A program made the position numbers and the translations under genes. DNA of 64,000 nucleotides, taken from assembly GCA_013180625.2 (NCBI GenBank), contig SNVD02013264.1, positions 1-64,000 on the forward strand, in the 5' to 3' direction. The notes beneath the pieces were generated by a model, which saw only the letters and a program-made list of their open reading frames with translations, did no database searches and had not been told where the DNA came from. The stretch comes from Boswellia sacra. Its lineage: Eukaryota; Streptophyta; Magnoliopsida; Sapindales; Burseraceae. Shown here piece after piece: positions 44,021 through 56,426 of this stretch (positions within the stretch are counted from its first letter, which is position 1; every line of letters begins with the position of its first letter).

Positions 44021-47000
44021 ATGATAGGAAGTTGGAATGTTAAAGGCCTAAATGGCTTCTCTACGCAGCGGCAATTAGGAATTGGATTTCTAGATTCTCC
44101 CTGAGTATAATTGTCTCTTGGAAACTAAAGTTGAACAGCAGCATCTTGATTCAGTTGTTTCTACAGTTTGTCCCTCTTGGGGTTTTTTGTCGAACGTCAC
44201 TGATTCAGTTGCATGCAGAATCTTAGTTTGTTGGGATCCTACGTTGTATAGCTTGAGCAGCTTACAATGTTCTCCCCAGTGGATTGTTTGTCGGGTTACC
44301 TATTTATCCGATAATATTTCTTTTGGGATGGTCTTTGTTTACGGTTCTAATGACCCGGGTATTTGTCGGCAGTTATGGGACTTCATCAAAGATCAGGCTG
44401 TAGCTTTTGGTGATCTACCTTGGATGGCATTAGGTGATTTCAATGCTATCTTGAGATCTTCAGACAGGGTTGGTGGGGATCAAACTTGGCATGGTTATAT
44501 GGATGAGTTTGGGCAGTGTGTTCATGATGCGAAGCTGATCAGGGTTCCATCTTCTGGGCTTCGTTACACTTGGCATAATAGACAACAAGGAGAGGGGACT
44601 ATCCTGAGAACACTGGACTGGAGCTTTGGTAGTTCTTCCTGGCTCTCAGCTTGGCTGGGTACCTTTTCAGAGATCCTCCCCAGAGATGTCTCTGATCATT
44701 ATGCTATGGTTATCCGGACTACAGATAAACGACAGCGAGGGCCCACCAATTTTAAATTTCTGAATTTCTGGGTTGATCGTGTGGATTTTCTAGAGATTGT
44801 TCAGAGGGTTTGGGATTCTCCAGTAAATGGCAACCCCATGTATCGTTTCACTCAGAAGCTAGGTATGCTGAAGCGAGAACTTAAGACTCTCCATGGTCGA
44901 ACTTCTAGTAACATTTCTAACAGAGTTATTGAGGCTCGGGCACAGTGGGCTGCAGCTCAGGCTGCTCTAGATGCAGACCCATTTTCAGTAGAGTGCATTT
45001 CTGCTGAGAGAGATCTATGCAAGCAATACTTTAGACTTTGTCAGGATGAGGAGGCTTTCTTTCGTCAAAGATCCAGAGTTCAGTGGCTCACTTTAGGGGA
45101 TAAAAATACTAAGTTTTTTCACAGATCTTTGATCCATCGACAGGTCAGGAATCGGATTTATCAGCTTGAGGATGAGGATGGTACAGTGATTACCGATCGG
45201 AGCGATTTAGGTAGCCTGGCAGTGGATTTTTTTCAGAGGCTCCTCACTGGTCCTGTACGACCTTCTGTCGCGGATGCTTCTAGGTTCTTTTCTGGGAGGA
45301 TTTCAGAGGCGATGTTGCCTTCCTTGGTTTGCCCCATTACCGATGACGAGATCAAGACAGCTTTGTTCTCCATCCCTGATGACAAAGCTCCTGGGCTAGA
45401 TGGATATACCTCTCTGTTTTTTAAGAAAGCTTGGGGGATTATTGGTGCAGAGTTTAAAGTCGCTGTGTGACATTTTTTTGCTACCTGTCGGATACCTAGG
45501 TGTGTTAATGCTACCAAGATTGCTCTCATTCCCAAGGTGGAGCGCCCGAGGACCATGAATGACTTTAGACCGATTTCCTGCTGTAATGTGCTTTATAAGT
45601 GTATCTCAAAAGTGATTGTGAATCGGTTCAAAATAGTCTTACCTGATGTAATTGGGACTTCACGATCTGCCTTTATCCCAGGAAGGAGGATTTCTGATGC
45701 CATTTTGCTGACACAGGAGCTCATGCACAATTACCAACTTGGGAGTTCACCGCCGCGGTGTGCTCTTAAAGTGGACCTTCGCAAAGCTTTTGATACAATC
45801 AACTGGGATTTCATTTGTGTGGGGCTACGAACTATTGGTATTCCAGAGTGTATGATTCAGTGGATAGGGACCTGCTTATCTTCCGCACACTTCTCAATTT
45901 CTTGAATGGGGAGCTCCATGGTTTCTTTACTGCATCCAGAGGAGTTCGACAGGGTGATCCTCTATCCCCTTACCTTTTCGTGTTAGCTATGGAGGGTTTG
46001 AGTGGTATTCTTCGAGAGGCTGCTTAGAGGTCGGGTTTCCACTTTCATTAGCGATGCCAGCAGGTATCCCTTACTAACCTTTGCTTTGCCGATGATCTGA
46101 TGGTTTTTTGTAGAGCAGATGAGGTTTCTGTAAAAGCGATCAGAGATGCTTTAGATGAGTTTGCATGGCTCTCCGGGTTGGTTACCAATTCAGCCAAGAG
46201 CCATGTCTTCTTCTCAGGGGTTAGTGAGGATAAGCAAGTCACTTTATAGGCTATCTTGGATTTTCAGATTGGCACTCTACCTGTCAGATATTTGGGAGTA
46301 CCTTTGCTTAGTACTCGATTACGACTATCGGATTGTGAGCCTTTGATTGAGAGGATCGTGTCTAGAATCCGGTTATGGACTTCTGCGAGTCTGACTTATG
46401 CTGGTTGGCTCCAGCTAATCAAATCAGTGCTTTTTTCTATCTAGGTCTATTGGTCCTCCATGTTCATTCTGCCTACAGCAGTGGTGCGGAGGATTGAGGG
46501 TATTCTTGCAGTCTTTCTATGGAGAGGTACTTCTCTCTCTTGTTTTGGGGCAAAGATAGCATTGAGCTCGGTTTGTCACCCTTTAAAGGAGGGAGGTCTG
46601 GGGATAAAACGGGTTAAGGACTAGAGCCGAGCGGCTATTTTGAAATTTGGAGATTGCTCTCGAACAACTCCTCCACTTGGTCTTCGTGGGTTCACCATGT
46701 GCTACTTCGAGGTCGGTCCTTTTGGCAGGTTCGGGTTACTTCTGGGGCATCCTGGTCCTGGCGGAAGATTCTTCTGAGCAGGGATTGGTGTAGAGGTAAA
46801 TTTACCACTTGTATTGGAGATGGCAGGGGCACCTCTCTGTGGCAGGATTATTGGCTTCCGCAGGGACCCCTATGTGATTTGTTTTCTTTTCGAACTCTAT
46901 CATCCACGGGCCTACCATCGAATGCTAGGGTATCAGATATTATTCAGGATGGGGATTGGAATTTTCCAATTAGAGGGCCGGATCTTCAGTTGATTTGGGA

Positions 47001-47601
47001 CTCAATCACGTTTCATCCGACTATTGGGGCTCCTGATCATCAGGTTTGGAAGGGACACCCTTCGGGTATCTTTTCCATCGACTCAGCTTGGGATATTCTG
47101 CGGGCTAGATGATCGGTGAACTCTTTTCATCACCTGCTCTGGTTCCCGGGTCATGTCCCTAGACACTCTTTTATCCTTTGGCTCGCCTCTTTAGAGAGGT
47201 TGCATACTATGGATCGTCTTAGACGTCATGGCACAATATCCTCCGCAACATGTGTTTTGCGTGGATCAGACACGGAGACACATGGACATCTATTCTTTCG
47301 TTGTCCTTTTTCCTCTTCCATCTGGCGGGAGATGACAGCGAAGACTCTCATGACATGGCCATCCTTTTGTTGGGGTTCGCTTCTTTAGTGGTCCTCCCTT
47401 CATCTACAAAGTCGAAAGGATTTTCGACATGTGCTTGCACGGTTGGTTCTTTCTGCCACGGTTTATTTTATCTGGTATGAGAGGAACAATCGTATTTTTC
47501 AACAGCGACGTTGAACTCGTCCAGAAATCGCAGGGGATATTTATGATGTGATTCGGACTCGGGTTCTTGACTTGAAGGATAAATTTGTGATTTTCGCATA
47601 G
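44021..47601 (+). pseudogene. LINE ORF2: endonuclease, reverse transcriptase, C-terminal zinc domain
   Basis: ORF2 nicks target DNA and copies the RNA from the nick. The endonuclease begins MIGSWNVKGLNGF, is frameshifted, then resumes with ETKVEQQHL, FVYGSNDPG, GDFNAIL, YTWHNRQQG and SDHYAM. RT motifs are [57 protein letters not shown] and the catalytic FADDLMVF (about 46088). The post-RT block is TYAGWLQLIKSVLFSI; a zf-RVT-like part (HSFILWLASLERL, CPFSSSIW) ends the protein. Stops at 45468-45470 (TGA), 46024-46026 (TAG) and others, plus frameshifts near 44075 and 45900, kill it. Confidence 0.9.
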
Positions 47602-47840
47602 TTTCGGGCCATTTGGGGCATAACTGACTAGTTTGTTTCGGCAATTTTTGCCTAATGCCTGCGTGCCTACCTTAGTTTTGTTCTTGTTTATTTGGGCTAT
47701 TTTGGTCCTTTGTTGTTGCTTCGATCGGGTTTTCCTCTCCTTTTTGTATTTTGTGTCCTTTGCGACTTCCTTGGGGTATGCCCCTCGTATCATGTAAATT
47801 GGTTTTCTTTAATGTAATTATTAATTTTTTAAAAAAAAAA

Positions 47841-47928
47841 GTTTAGGGTTTAGGGTTTTAGGGTTTTAGGTTTTAGGGTTTAGGGTTTAGGGTTTTAGGG
47901 TTTAGGGTTTAAGGAGGGAGTGTTTAGG
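47841..47928 (+). repeat. Telomere-type repeat tract 3
   Basis: Starts GTTTAGGG directly after the A10 tail of unit 3. About ten TTTAGGG or TTTTAGGG units, the last ones decayed, run up to the GAGAAAAATTTTCTC of unit 4. Confidence 0.93.
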
Positions 47929-50185
47929 GAGAAAAATTTTCTCTCAATTAGAGTCACCGGAGTTATTGTTCACTCCGGCCTATTTGCGAATCAGCCTTTC
48001 AAATCTACATATGTTGTAGATCGGGATATCCTGAGACAAATTTTCTTTTGGGTCGCCTTCAGATTCTGGCAGAAAAATGGTTAAAATTACAAAAAAAGGT
48101 TTCGGATTTCACTATTCATCATCGACGGCGGGTGAGTGGGATGTCACCTTTGCCATCATCGTGTTGGTCTTGACTCGATCTACAAGTTTTCCTTCACCAG
48201 CACCACCAGATTCGCGCCGTAACACCTCCGTTCTAGGCCACAAAATTTCAGATTTTTCACTATTTACCGCCGCCCGCCGCTGTCACCGGCGAGTGGCATC
48301 TCACCTCCATCAAATTCTTGTAGATTAGGCGATGTTATACAAGTTTTCCTTCATCAGCACCACCAGATTCGCGCCATAACACCTCCGTTCAAGGCCTCAA
48401 AGTTTCGGATTTACTATTTACCGCCACCTCTTACTGGAAAACGGCGAGTTGTATCTCAGCTTTGCCACCATCTAGTAGATCGGGCAACACTGACCAACTT
48501 CTCCTTCTTGGCCGTCATTTGATTCCAACCAGAAACCCCTCAAATCGCCGCTTCTTCAATTCAGATTTTACTGTTCACCGCGACGGTTACTATTCATTAC
48601 CGGAATACTGTTCATCAGCCCCACCCAGATTGTTCTTCAAGTTATTTCATGCAACTTTGCCTCTTGGTCGATTTCCTGATTCCTTGCGGATTATCATTTT
48701 TAAAGAGGTGACGGCGACTTTGGAAGCCAAGCCGCTTCGGTGCCTGGTTTGCTTTCGTTTTTCCATCTCTTTTTTATGAGTTTGCATTGTATTTGATATG
48801 TAATTCACTTGATATATCCATCCAAGATAACTACTGGCTTTTGGGCTGTTAAAATCAAGATTACTGATTCGAGTACCTGATGCAAATTGAGTCCGGTTAC
48901 TCCTAAGAAACCGGGTACAATCCTTGAGATTCGAGATGAGATTGTCGATGAGAATTTAGCCGAATGGCGTAGATGTCTTGTTGGCTTCTTTCTGGGATAT
49001 GCGATGCCCTTCCATGCTGCACGTTCGATGGCGATGCGTGCATGGAAATCTAGTGGTCTTGAGGACGTCCGTTCCACGGATAAGGGATTTCTAATCTTCC
49101 GTTTTAGAACTAAGGATGAGGTACATGCAATCATTGCTCGAGGTCCTTGGATGTTTGGAGGTAAATTTATTTACCTGCAGCAATGGCATCCGCATCTGGA
49201 TTTCAATCTTATAGCATTCTGGACACTACCAGTTTGGATCCGTTTGTATGGCCTGCCGTTTCCTTTGTGGATAGCCAAAGGCCTTAGCATTATCTCCAGC
49301 ATGGTTGGAGAACCTCAATCTTGTGATAAGGAGACTTCTGATCTATCTAGATTAGAGTATGCGAGGGTTTTTATTTTTATTGATGCAAGACGCCCTCGAG
49401 TTAAGAACTTTGAGTTCAGGTACAAACTCTCTCCAGAGCCCATCAAAATTCAAGTTGAATATGAGTGGACTCCAAAACATTGCCCCAAATGTTGCCAGTT
49501 TGGTCATCGTTGTCCAGAACCGGTAAAGGCTTCAAGTCCAGATAAGAATGAGGCTAGCACCTCTGATAGTACCCCTTTGAGAAAAGAAAAGGATGTGACC
49601 AAGGTCATTGATTGCACCAAAATAGTTGCTATCCCAGAAGTTTTTGCAGTACAAGTTGAGCCTCCAAAGGCTACTACACTTCCGAGTGCAGAGTCAGTTT
49701 CAGATTCTGATTCTCCATCTCCTTTTGTGACCGACGAGGGTAGACTTTTGGGCACTATCAAGTGTTCTACAAATCGTGAGGCATCTATTTCCTCAGGGCG
49801 GATACCTCCTGAGTCTTCTTCCACTCGTTTTGAGCCTTTGAATGGACTTAGTGAGGATGATCAATCTGATAGGATTGATCATACTCATTCGGACACCCCA
49901 GCTACCTCGGTAAAGAAGGGTAAGGAGAAGAAAAACAAGAAGAGTTAAAGCTCTTGTATTTTTATGTTTTAGACCGTTTGTGATCATTTCTCTTTTATGT
50001 TGTTAAGATCGTTTGTGGCTTTTTTACTTTGTTTAGGCCGCTTGTAGCCTTCATTTTCTATCTTTTTGTTGGATTGTATGTTTAGACTTTACGTTCTTTT
50101 GTAATTCTTGGGGTATGCCCCTCAGATTTTTGTACATTATAACTTTTTTTGAGTTATATTACTAAGTAACTTTTCCAAAAAAAAA
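47929..50185 (+). mobile_element. LINE unit 4, ORF1-only type
   Basis: Same plan as unit 2, with the hairpin GGGGTATGCCCC at 50110-50121 and an A9 tail. Unit 5 follows directly without a TTTAGGG tract. The leader (about 48105-48540) holds roughly three monomers of about 155 bp with the phrase TTCAYCAGCACCACCAGATT. Confidence 0.87.
48812..49948 (+). pseudogene. LINE ORF1, start codon lost
   Basis: The position of the family start codon reads ATA (48812-48814). A TGA at 48878-48880 follows in the N-terminal part. From 48881 to 49948 the frame is open for about 355 codons with the complete DUF4283 region, knuckle CPKCCQFGHRC and tail KKGKEKKNKKS. It shares the TGA with unit 5. If any downstream start were used, this would be the longest remaining ORF1 of the short class. 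Confidence 0.87.
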
Positions 50186-52437
50186 GGGAGGGGAGGGAAA
50201 TTAGGGTCTCCGGAGTTACTGTTCACTTCGGCCAATTTGTGAATGAGCCATTCAAATCTAGATATGTTGTAGATCGGGATATCCTGAGACAAATTTTCTT
50301 CTGGGTCGCCCTCAGTTTCCGGCAGAAAAACGATTAAAATTATAAAAAAAGGTTTCGGATTTCACTATTCATCATCGACGGCGGGCGAGTGGGACGCCAC
50401 CTTTGCCATCATCGTGTTGGTCTTGACTCGATCTGCAAGTTTTCCTTCATCAGCACCACCAGATTCGTGCCGCAACATCTCCGTTCTAGGCCACAAAGTT
50501 TCGGATTTTTCACTATTCACCGCCGCCCGCCGCTGTCACCGGCGAGTGGCATCTCACCTCCATCAAATTCTTGTAGATCAGGCGACGTTCTACAAGTTTT
50601 CCTTCATCAGCACCACCAGATTCGCGCCACAACACCTCTGTTCAAGGCCTCAAAGTTTCGGATTTACTATTCACCGCCACCTCTTGCAGGAAAACGGCGA
50701 GTTGTATCTCACCTTCGCCACCATCTAGTAGATCGGGCAACACTGACCAACTTTTCCTTCTTGGCCGTCATCTGATTCCAACCAGAAACCCCTCAAATCG
50801 CCGCTTCTTCAATTCAGATTTTACTGTTCACCGCGACGGTTACTATTCATTACCGGAATACTGTTCATCAGCCCCACCCAGATTGTTCTTCAAGTTATTT
50901 CATGCAACTTTGCCTCTTGGTCGATTTCCTGATTCCTTGCGGATTATCGTTTTTAAAGAGGTGACGACGACTTTGGAAGCCAAGCCGCTTCGGTGCCTGG
51001 TTTGCTTTCGTTTTTCCATCTCTGTTTTATGAGTTTGCATTGTATTTGATTTGTAATTCACTTGATGGATCCATCCAAGACAACTGCTGGCTCTTGGGCT
51101 GATAAAATCAAGATCACTGATTCGAGTACCTGATGCAAATTGAGTCCGGTTACTCCTAAGAAACCGGGTACAATCCTTGAGATTCCAGATGAGATTGTCG
51201 ACGAGAATTTAGCCGAATGGCGTAGATGTCTAGTTGGCTTCTTTCCGGGATATGTGATGCCCTTCCATGCTGCACGTTCGATGGCGATGCGTGCATGGAA
51301 ATCTAGTGGTCTTGAGGACGTCCGTTCCACGGATAAGGGATTTCTAATCTTCCGTTTTAGAACTGAGGATGAGGTACATGCAATCATTGCTCGAGGTCCT
51401 TGGATGTTTGGAGGTAAATTCATTTACCTGCAGCAATGGCATCCGCATCTGGATTTCAATCTTATAGCATTCTGGACACTACCAGTTTGGATCCGTTTGT
51501 ATGGCCTGCCGTTTCCTTTGTGGACAGCCAAAGGCCTTAGCATTATCTCCAGCATGGTTGGAGAACCTCAATCTTGTGATAAGGCGACTTCTGATCTATC
51601 TAGATTGGAGTATGCGAGGGTTTGTGTTCTTATTGATTCAAGACGCCCTCGAGTTAATAACTTTGAGTTCAGGTGCAAACTCTCTCCAGAGCCCATTGAA
51701 ATTCAAGTTGAATATGAGTGGACTCCAAAACATTGCCCCAAATGTTGCCAGTTTGGTCATCGTTGTCCAGAACAGGTAAAGACTTCAAGTCCAGATAAGA
51801 ATGAGGCTAGCACCTCTGATAGTACCACTTTGAGAAAAGAAAAGGATGTGACCAAGGTCACTGATTGCACCAAAATAGTTGCTATCCCAGAAGTTTTTGC
51901 AGTGCAAGTTGAGCCTCCAAGGCTACTACACTTCCGAGTGCAGAGTCAGTTTCAGATTCTGATTCTCCATCTCCTTTTGCGACCGACGAGGGTAGACTTT
52001 TGGGCACTATCAAATGTTCTACAAATCGTGAGGCATCTATTTCCTCAGGGCGGATACCTACTGAGTCTTCTCCCACTCGTTTTGAGCCTTTGTTTGGGCT
52101 CAGTGAGGATGATCAACCTGATAGGATTGACCATACCCATTCGGACATCCCAGCTACCCCGGTAAAGAAGGGTAAGAAGAAGAAAAACAAGAAGCGTTAA
52201 AGCTCTTGTATTTTTTTGTTTTAGACCGTTTGTGATCATTTCTCTTTTATGTTGTCAAGGTCGTTTGTGGCTTTTTTACTTTGTTTAGGCCGCTTGTGGC
52301 CTTCATTTTCTATCTTTTTGTTGGATTGTATGTTTGGACTTTACGTCCTTTTGTAATTCTTGGGGTATGCCCCTCGGATTTTTGTATATTATAACTTTTT
52401 TGGATTTATATTACTAAGTAACTTTTCCAAAAAAAAA
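50186..52437 (+). mobile_element. LINE unit 5, ORF1-only type
   Basis: Directly abuts the A-tail of unit 4. Its 5' end is slightly altered (GGGAGGGGAGGGAAATTAGGG, then the usual CGGAGTTACTG). The hairpin is at 52362-52373, followed by an A9 tail. Nearly identical to unit 4 over the ORF1 region. Confidence 0.87.
51065..52200 (+). pseudogene. LINE ORF1, stop and frameshift
   Basis: ATG at 51065 (MDPSKTTAGSWADKIKITD), TGA at 51131-51133 in the same codon as unit 4, then open until a one-base loss near 51918 (CCTCCAAGGC against CCTCCAAAGGC in unit 4). The original frame continues to 52200 with the tail KKGKKKKNKKR. Confidence 0.88.
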
Positions 52438-52452
52438 GTTTAGGGTTTAGGG
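52438..52452 (+). repeat. Telomere-type repeat tract 4
   Basis: Only two units, GTTTAGGG TTTAGGG, between the A-tail of unit 5 and GAGAAAATTTTCTC of unit 6. Confidence 0.85.
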
Positions 52453-53927
52453 GAGAAAATTTTCTCTCAATTAGGGTCGCTGGAGTTACTGTTCATTCCG
52501 GCCAATTTGCGAATCAGCCTTTCAAATCTATATATGTTGTAGATCGGGATATCCTGAGACAACTTTTCTTCTAGGCCGCCCTCAGTTTCCGGCAGAAAAA
52601 CGGTTAAAATTATAAAAAAAAGTTTCAGATTTTACTATTCATCATCGACGGTGAGCGAGTGGGACATCACCTTTACCATCATTGTGTTGGTCTAGACTCG
52701 ATCTATAAGTTTTCCTTCATCAGCACCACCAAATTCACGCCGTAACACCTCCGTTCAAGACCACAAGTTTCGGATTTTTCACTATTCACCGCCGCCTGCC
52801 GCCTGTACCGGCGAGTGGCATCTCACCTCCATCAAATTCTTGTAGATCAGGCGACGTTCTACAAGTTTCCCTTCATCAGCACCACCAGATTCGCGCTGCA
52901 ACACCTCCGTTCAGAGCCTCAAAGTTTCGGATTTACTATTTACCGTCACATCTCACCGGAAAACGGCGAGTTGTATCTCACCTTCGCCACCATCTAGTAG
53001 ATCGGGCAACACTGACCAACTTCTCCTTCTTGGCCGTCATCTGATTCCAACCAGAAACCCCTCAAATCGCCGCTTCTTCAATTCAGATTTTACTGTTCAC
53101 TGCTGTGGTTACTATTTATTTTACCAGAGACACTGTTCATCAGCCCCACCCAGTTTATTCTTCAGGTTATTTCATGCATCTTTGCCTCTTGGTCGATTTC
53201 CTGATTCCTTGTAGTTTGGTCAATGGATCAGCATAAGACTAATTGGGCCGACAAAGTTAAGATTACCTATTCGAGTAATCGATGCAAACTGCAATGGATT
53301 ACTCCCAAGAAACCGGGTACAGTGCTTGAGATCCCAGATGAGATCATCGATGAAAATTTGGCCGAATGTCTTTTTGGTTTCTTTCCGGGATATGTGATGC
53401 CTTTTCATGCTGCTTGCTCGTTGGCCATGCGTGCATGGAAATCCAGTGGCTTGGAGGACGTCCGTACCACAAACAAGGGGTTTCTCATCTTCCGCTTCCA
53501 AACGGAGGAAGAGGTTCATAACATAATTGCTCACGGTCCTTGGATGTTCGGAGGTAAAACAATTATCTTACAACCTTGGAACCCGCATTTAGATTTTACT
53601 GAAAATCAATTGAGGAATATTTTCGTTTGGATCCGATTATATGGCCTGCCGTTCCCTTTGTGGACAACCAAAGGTCTTAGCATTGTCTCCAGCATGGTTG
53701 GACAACCTATTTCTTGTGACAAGACGACTTCCGATCTTTCCAGATTGGAGTATGCGAGCGTATGTGTTCTTCTTGATGCAAAGCACCCTCCGATCCAGAA
53801 CTTTGAGTTCTAGTGCAAACTCTCTCCTGAGCCCATCCAAATTAAAGTCGAATATGAGTGGATTCCAAAACGTTGCTCCAAATGTTGCAGGTTTGGTCAC
53901 CGTTGTCCAGAACCGGCAAAGACATCA
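52453..53927 (+). mobile_element. LINE unit 6, 3'-truncated ORF1-only type
   Basis: Complete 5' end and leader, then ORF1 cut off just after the zinc knuckle at GACATCA (53921-53927), where TTTAGGG repeats begin with no A-tail, 3' UTR or hairpin. Loss of the 3' end is unlike the 5' truncation usual for LINEs. Confidence 0.87.
53223..53927 (+). pseudogene. LINE ORF1, truncated
   Basis: MDQHKTNWADKVKIT starts it; EIPDEIIDENLAE is followed by a small deletion (WRRC lost before LFGFFPGYVMPF). The core AMRAWKSSGLEDVRTTNKG and LYGLPFPLW is present. A TAG at 53811-53813 replaces an Arg codon after FEF. The knuckle CSKCCRFGHRC lies near 53873-53910 before the break. Confidence 0.87.
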
Positions 53928-54078
53928 GTTAGGGTTTAGGGTTTAGGGTTTAGGTTTAGGGTTTAAGGTTTAGGGTTTAGGTTTAGGGTTTGGGTTTACG
54001 GTTTAGAGTTTAGGGTTTAGGTTTAGGGTTTAGGTTTAGGGTTTTTAGGGTTTAGAGTTTAGGGTTTAGGGTTTAGGG
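53928..54078 (+). repeat. Telomere-type repeat tract 5, the longest
   Basis: About 150 bp of TTTAGGG with frequent variants (TTTAGG, TTTAAGG, TTTGGG, TTTACGG, TTTAGAG). It starts GTTAGGG at the broken end of unit 6 and ends TTTAGGGG at unit 7. Confidence 0.95.
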
Positions 54079-56356
54079 GAAAATTTTTCTCTCAACTAGG
54101 GTCGCCGGAGTTACTGTTCACTCCGCTCGTTTGGAAAATCAGCCTTTGAGATTTACATATGTTGTATATTAGAATATCCTGAGGAAACTTTTCTTCTTGA
54201 CCCTCTTCATATTCCGACCGAAAGGCGATCAAAACCGTCGAAAATAATGTTCGGATTTAGTATTCATCCGTTGCCAACCGGCGAGTGAAACGACACCTCC
54301 ATCACCATTGTGTTGGCCTTGGCTCGATCTACAACTTTTTCTTCTTCACCATCACTGGTTTCAACCCGTAACACCTCCGTCCACGGCCACAAAGTTTTGG
54401 GAATATCACTATTCACTATCGCCGCTCACCGGAAATCGGCGAGTGGGATCTCACCTCCGCTGCCATCTTGTAGATCCGGCAACGATCTACATCTTTTCCT
54501 TCTTCACTATTACTTGTTTCAGCCGTTAACATCCTCATCCATAGCAAAAAACATTCGGAATATACTATTTACCACCATCACTTTCCGGCAAACGGCGAGT
54601 GGCATCTCACCTCCACCACCACCTTGTAGATCGAGCAATGCTGACCAATTTTCCCTTCTTGGGCGTCACCCCTTTCTAACCGCAAGTCCCTCAAATCACC
54701 ATCTCTTCATTCGGGTGACACTATTCAACTCCGGTTTCACTGTTCATCTGGCAATATTACTGTTCATCAACCCTGACCAGATTGTTCCCGAGACTATTTC
54801 ACACAATTTTGCCTTTTGGTTGAGCTGCAGATTCCTTGTGGATTGTCGTTTATAAAGAGATGTCTACAACTTTGGAAGCCGAGCCGCTTCGGTGACTGGT
54901 TTGCCTTCGTTCTCCCATCTCTTTTTTTATGATTTGTATTTTATTTGTATTCACTGGATGGACCCACCCAAGACAACTGCTGGCTCTTGGGCTGACAAAA
55001 TTAAAATCACCGATTCGAGTACTCGATGTAAACTGCTTCCCGTTTCCCCTAAGAAACCGGGAACAATCCTTGAGATTCCGAATGAGATCGTCAATGAGAA
55101 TGTAGCCGAGTAGCGTAGATGTCTTATTGGTTTCTTTCCGGGATATGTGATGCCGTTTCATGCTGCACAATCAATGGCCATGCGTGCATGAAAATCAAGT
55201 GGACTAGAGGACGTCCGCTCCACGAACACGGGATTTTTCATCTTTCGTTTTCGAACTGAAGATGAAGTTCATGCAATCATTGCTCGTGGTCCTTGGATGT
55301 TTGGAGGTAAAAACATTTGCTTACAGCCATGGCACCCACATTTGGATCTTGATGCGGAACAAGTGAGGAAGTTTGCCGTTTGGATCCGTTTATATGGCCT
55401 ACCGTTTCCTTTATGGACAACCAACGGCCTTAGTATTGTCTCTAGCATGGTTGGATTACCTATTTCTTGCGATATGATGACTTCTGATCTTTCTAGATTG
55501 GAGTATGCGAGGGTATGTGTTCTTCTTGATGCAAGCTATCCTCCAGTTAAGAACTTTGAGTTCAGTTGCAAACTCTCTCCTGAGCCTATCCAAATCCAAG
55601 TTGAATATGAGTGGGTTCCAAAACGTTGTCCCAAATGTTACAGATTTGGTCACCGTTGTCAGGAACAAGTAAAGATCTCAGGTCAAGATAAGAGCGAGGC
55701 TAAAACCTCTGATGATGCTCCTTTGAATTCAGGCAGGGCTGCAACTGAGGTCACTAAGGTTTCAAAACCTATTGCTATTACAGCCGACTCTCCAGTGCAG
55801 ATTGAGCCTCTAGAGACTGCTACAGGTTCGAGTACAGAATCAGTAGCAGATTCTGACTCTCTATCTTCTTTTGCAACCGATCAGGGTAGGCTACTGGGTT
55901 CTATACAGTGTTTTACAAATCGTGTGGCATCTTTTTCGTCAGGGCAGACAAATTCAGCACAACATCCTGAGTCTTCCCCCTCTCGTTTTGAGCCTTTGAA
56001 TTTACTAGGCAATGAGGATCAATCTGATGGGATTGACCATACTCATTCGGACACCCCGAGTACTCCTGTAAAAAAGGGTAAGAAAAAGAAGAACAAGAAG
56101 GGTTAAGACTGCATTATCGGAATTATTTTTTCTTTCCTTTGTTCAGGCCGTCTGAGGCCTTTATTTTATGATGTTAAGGCCGTTTGTGGTCTGTTTTACT
56201 TTGTTGTAAGCCGTCTTTGGCCATTATTTTTCAGTTATTGTTGGATTGTATGTGGGACTTAATGTCCTAGTTGTAATTCTTGGGGTATGCCCCTCGGATT
56301 TTTGTACACTATAATTTTTTTGGATTTATATTATTAAGTAACTTTTCCAAAAAAAA
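54079..56356 (+). mobile_element. LINE unit 7, ORF1-only type
   Basis: 5' palindrome variant GAAAATTTTTCTCTC, a diverged monomeric leader, ORF1, the hairpin at 56282-56293 and an A8 tail. Its leader and ORF1 differ more from units 2, 4, 5 and 8 than those do from one another. Confidence 0.87.
54958..56106 (+). pseudogene. LINE ORF1 with two Trp-to-stop changes
   Basis: MDPPKTTAGSWADKIKITD opens the frame. TAG at 55111-55113 and TGA at 55189-55191 both replace Trp codons (EWR, AWK). From 55297 the frame is open to 56106 with MFGGKNICLQPWHP, LYGLPFPLW, the knuckle CPKCYRFGHRC and the tail VKKGKKKKNKKG. Confidence 0.88.
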
Positions 56357-56426
56357 GTTTAGGGTTTAGGGTTTTAGGTTTAGGTTTAGGGTTTGGGGTT
56401 TGGGGTTTGGGGAGAGGGGGAAGGAG
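56357..56426 (+). repeat. Telomere-type repeat tract 6, decayed
   Basis: GTTTAGGGTTTAGGG after the A-tail of unit 7, then TTTTAGG, TTTAGG and TTTGGGG variants passing into a G/A-rich run up to unit 8. Confidence 0.88.

Larger units (their letters stand above)
41973..47840 (+). mobile_element. LINE unit 3, full-length with ORF1 and ORF2
   Basis: A 5.87 kb L1-type element with leader, ORF1 (42745-43939), ORF2 (44021-47601), a 3' UTR with the hairpin GGGGTATGCCCC (47773-47784) and an A10 tail. The 5' end keeps the AGAAAAATTTTCTCTCAA palindrome and CGGAGTTACTGTTCA block of the short units. It is bounded on both sides by TTTAGGG tracts. Multiple stops and frameshifts make it inactive. Confidence 0.9.

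Noticed and set aside
48077..50775. Open frames of 80-130 codons in the leaders of the LINE units (also near 40100, 54310 and 56600), rich in Arg, His, Pro and Ser
   Set aside because: They follow the tandem leader monomers, occur in several overlapping frames and repeat the same phrases; they have no start context or domain. I treat them as reading-through of non-coding repeats.
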